Shown here in pieces: positions 14,666 through 15,935 of a stretch of DNA of 15,935 bases. This DNA is from Candidatus Gastranaerophilales bacterium (GTDB taxonomy: Bacteria; Cyanobacteriota; Vampirovibrionia; Gastranaerophilales; Gastranaerophilaceae): assembly GCA_021199975.1 (NCBI GenBank), contig JAJQHF010000047.1, positions 1 through 15,935 on the forward strand, written 5' to 3'. The notes below the pieces were generated by a model. That model was not told the DNA's origin and did not search any database. It saw only the letters and a list, made by a program, of their open reading frames with translations. Numbering within the stretch: the stretch's first letter is position 1; the number at the start of each line of letters is the position of its first letter. A program made the translations under genes and the position numbers.

Positions 14666-15935
14666 TTAATTAATTTGCTGATAATTTTTAATCAAATCAA
14701 TTGTCTTTTTCATTGAAATATCCCAATTATTATTTTCCTCATTAACAATGGGATATACATTTTTATACCACCCGCAGTCACCACCTGATAAATCATACCA
14801 AATATTTACGTAATAATGATTAAATAGAGCAATAGCCATTCTTTTTTTTCCCCCCCCCAGTGCACCAGCAAGATGTAATATGCAATTATCACTGGTTACA
14901 ACTATATCAACATTTGCCAATGCTGCAGCAGTATCGGCAAAGCTTGAAAATTCTTTTGCCAAATTTATAATACTATTTCTTTTAAAAAATTTAAGTTCTT
15001 CTTCGTTTACATCTTTGTCAAAACAATAAAACTGAACATTATCCAGGTTATCAAGCATTGAAAGTTTTTCAATAGGAATATCACGCTGTAAACAACATGC
15101 TGAATAAGGGGCTCCTTTATAAGAAACAGCTATTTTAAGCTTATCTGTATTAAAATATTTTTCTTTATATTTTTTTACCAGTTTTTCATTTGCTTTTATA
15201 TATCCGCCTTTTACTGAAATATTTTCTTCCGTTACCTTCAAAGCTTCAGGAACAAACAAACTTATAATATAGCGGTCGTATTTTATATCTGATACATTCA
15301 TACTGTTTCTTGAATATACTTCTACCCCAAGTTCATTATCTTTTAATAATTCATATAAAGAATGATGTGTTAAGAATATAACTTTTTTTGAAAGTCTAAC
15401 AAGTCTTTGCATATAGCCGTAAATCAAAATATTATCGCCGTACCCTCCAATTAACTCTACTAAAAGAATAGAATTTGATAAATTTTCTTTTCCTGTCCAT
15501 ACTTTTTTATAATCACCTTCATATTTTCTCCCAAATATCAAATCCATCCAATATTCTTTTTTTCTGTGTTGTATCGCACAATATATATTAATATGAGAGT
15601 TTTTATCTATATATCCTAATTTAATACTTTTATCAAAACATTTCTTGGCTTCAGCGTAATTACCAAGTGTATAAGAGGCAGACATTGCATAGTTTAATAA
15701 CAATCTGCTTTCAGGATACAGTTCTAATGCTTTTTCAATCCAAAACAAGTAGTTTTTTAAATAATCGAAATTAAATTTTGATAAATGATAACAGCATAAT
15801 CCGGTAAAAAAATAATCATAAACATTCAAATTCTGCTGTTCTGATATTTCAATAAAATGACTATATATTTCTATTGATTTTTTATAATCTTCTTTTTTAT
15901 AAGTTATTTCACTTATAATTTGATTTCTTTTTTTG
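14666..15935 (-). CDS. TPR / GT-B glycosyltransferase-like protein, paralogue 3 (His kept, G9-A8 tract inside; 5' end outside window)
   Basis: The frame is open to the right edge, so the N-terminus is missing; 422 residues are visible. A TTG at 15829 is an internal Leu codon, not a start: the sequence before it (KKRNQIISEITYKKEDY, KKSIEIYSHFIEI) aligns with KKRKILSETYSVTGNYKKAINLYNRFLEL of paralogue 2. The GT-B domain has GGYGDNILIYGY, KIAVSYKG and EFSSFADTAAALANVDIVV, then SDNCILHLAGAL, which keeps the conserved His that the other two copies lack. Immediately after it a run of nine G and eight A encodes GGGKKR and makes this loop about three residues longer than in the paralogues. A one-base change there would truncate the last part of the domain. 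It is the first of the three copies to be transcribed in this window, and its promoter lies outside. Confidence 0.78.
   Translation of the reverse strand, partial: KKRNQIISEITYKKEDYKKSIEIYSHFIEISEQQNLNVYDYFFTGLCCYHLSKFNFDYLKNYLFWIEKALELYPESRLLLNYAMSASYTLGNYAEAKKCFDKSIKLGYIDKNSHINIYCAIQHRKKEYWMDLIFGRKYEGDYKKVWTGKENLSNSILLVELIGGYGDNILIYGYMQRLVRLSKKVIFLTHHSLYELLKDNELGVEVYSRNSMNVSDIKYDRYIISLFVPEALKVTEENISVKGGYIKANEKLVKKYKEKYFNTDKLKIAVSYKGAPYSACCLQRDIPIEKLSMLDNLDNVQFYCFDKDVNEEELKFFKRNSIINLAKEFSSFADTAAALANVDIVVTSDNCILHLAGALGGGKKRMAIALFNHYYVNIWYDLSGGDCGWYKNVYPIVNEENNNWDISMKKTIDLIKNYQQIN
14842..14858. repeat. Homopolymer tract (coding strand G9 followed by A8) inside paralogue 3
   Basis: Plus strand reads eight T (14842-14849) then nine C (14850-14858). 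On the coding strand this is CTG followed by eight more G and eight A, encoding Leu-Gly-Gly-Gly-Lys-Lys-Arg. It is by far the longest G/C run in this AT-rich window. Losing one G leads to a TAA about 17 codons on; gaining one leads to a TAA about 13 codons on. This is the usual signature of a slipped-strand (phase-variable) locus, though homopolymer miscounts in sequencing are possible. Confidence 0.8.

Noticed and set aside
15827..15829. TTG as the start of the third TPR-glycosyltransferase gene
   Set aside because: The frame has no stop back to the window edge and the 35 codons upstream align well with paralogue 2, so the gene starts outside the window.
1..15935. CRISPR arrays, insertion sequences, integrases, tRNA or rRNA genes
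   Set aside because: I looked on both strands and saw no regularly spaced repeats, terminal inverted repeats with transposase motifs, cloverleaf patterns or rRNA signatures.

Overview
The window is AT-rich, gene-dense bacterial DNA. The gene set fits a Gram-negative-type, saccharolytic, fermenting anaerobe: a cytoplasmic NagZ, a monomeric [FeFe] hydrogenase, an iron alcohol dehydrogenase and two alpha-glucan-type enzymes. The best guess for the source is an uncultured gut member of the Vampirovibrionia/Melainabacteria (Gastranaerophilales). This rests on base composition, gene content and an N-terminal 'NFGRAFT' lead of a kind I associate with that group. There is no rRNA marker here, so the assignment is an inference.

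Region 1 (1-4466, minus strand), in order of transcription: a signal-peptide-bearing single-pass membrane protein; a small STAS-domain protein whose stop codon lies one base before the start of rsmI (16S rRNA C1402 2'-O-methyltransferase); a large divergent GH77 (4-alpha-glucanotransferase-like) enzyme; and the N-terminal part of a GtrII-type membrane glucosyltransferase cut by the window edge. Region 2 (4467-8263, plus strand) is a tightly packed operon transcribed away from region 1: a GH13-like barrel protein with Ser where the catalytic nucleophile is expected, nagZ two bases later, and a small exported protein whose ribosome binding site can be sequestered in a hairpin.

Region 3 (8264-8435) holds a good sigma70-like promoter and a strong hairpin terminator. 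Region 4 (8436-11219) is a divergent pair, an iron-containing alcohol dehydrogenase (minus) and a monomeric [FeFe] hydrogenase (plus). These are plausible reductive and hydrogen-evolving outlets for fermentation electrons. No HydE/F/G maturases are in the window.

Region 5 (11221-15935, minus strand) is the most unusual part: three tandem paralogues combining an N-terminal TPR/helical region with a C-terminal GT-B (GT9/TPR-transferase-like) domain. The array runs off the right edge. The first-transcribed copy keeps the conserved His of the nucleotide-sugar-site motif but carries a G9-A8 homopolymer directly after it, where gain or loss of one base brings an early stop. The other two copies lack the tract and have Asn in place of that His. 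The array looks like a diversifying, possibly phase-variable surface glycosylation module. No mobile element, CRISPR, tRNA or rRNA was seen, and no gene-free stretch exceeds 300 bases (the longest are 4467-4656 and 8264-8435).
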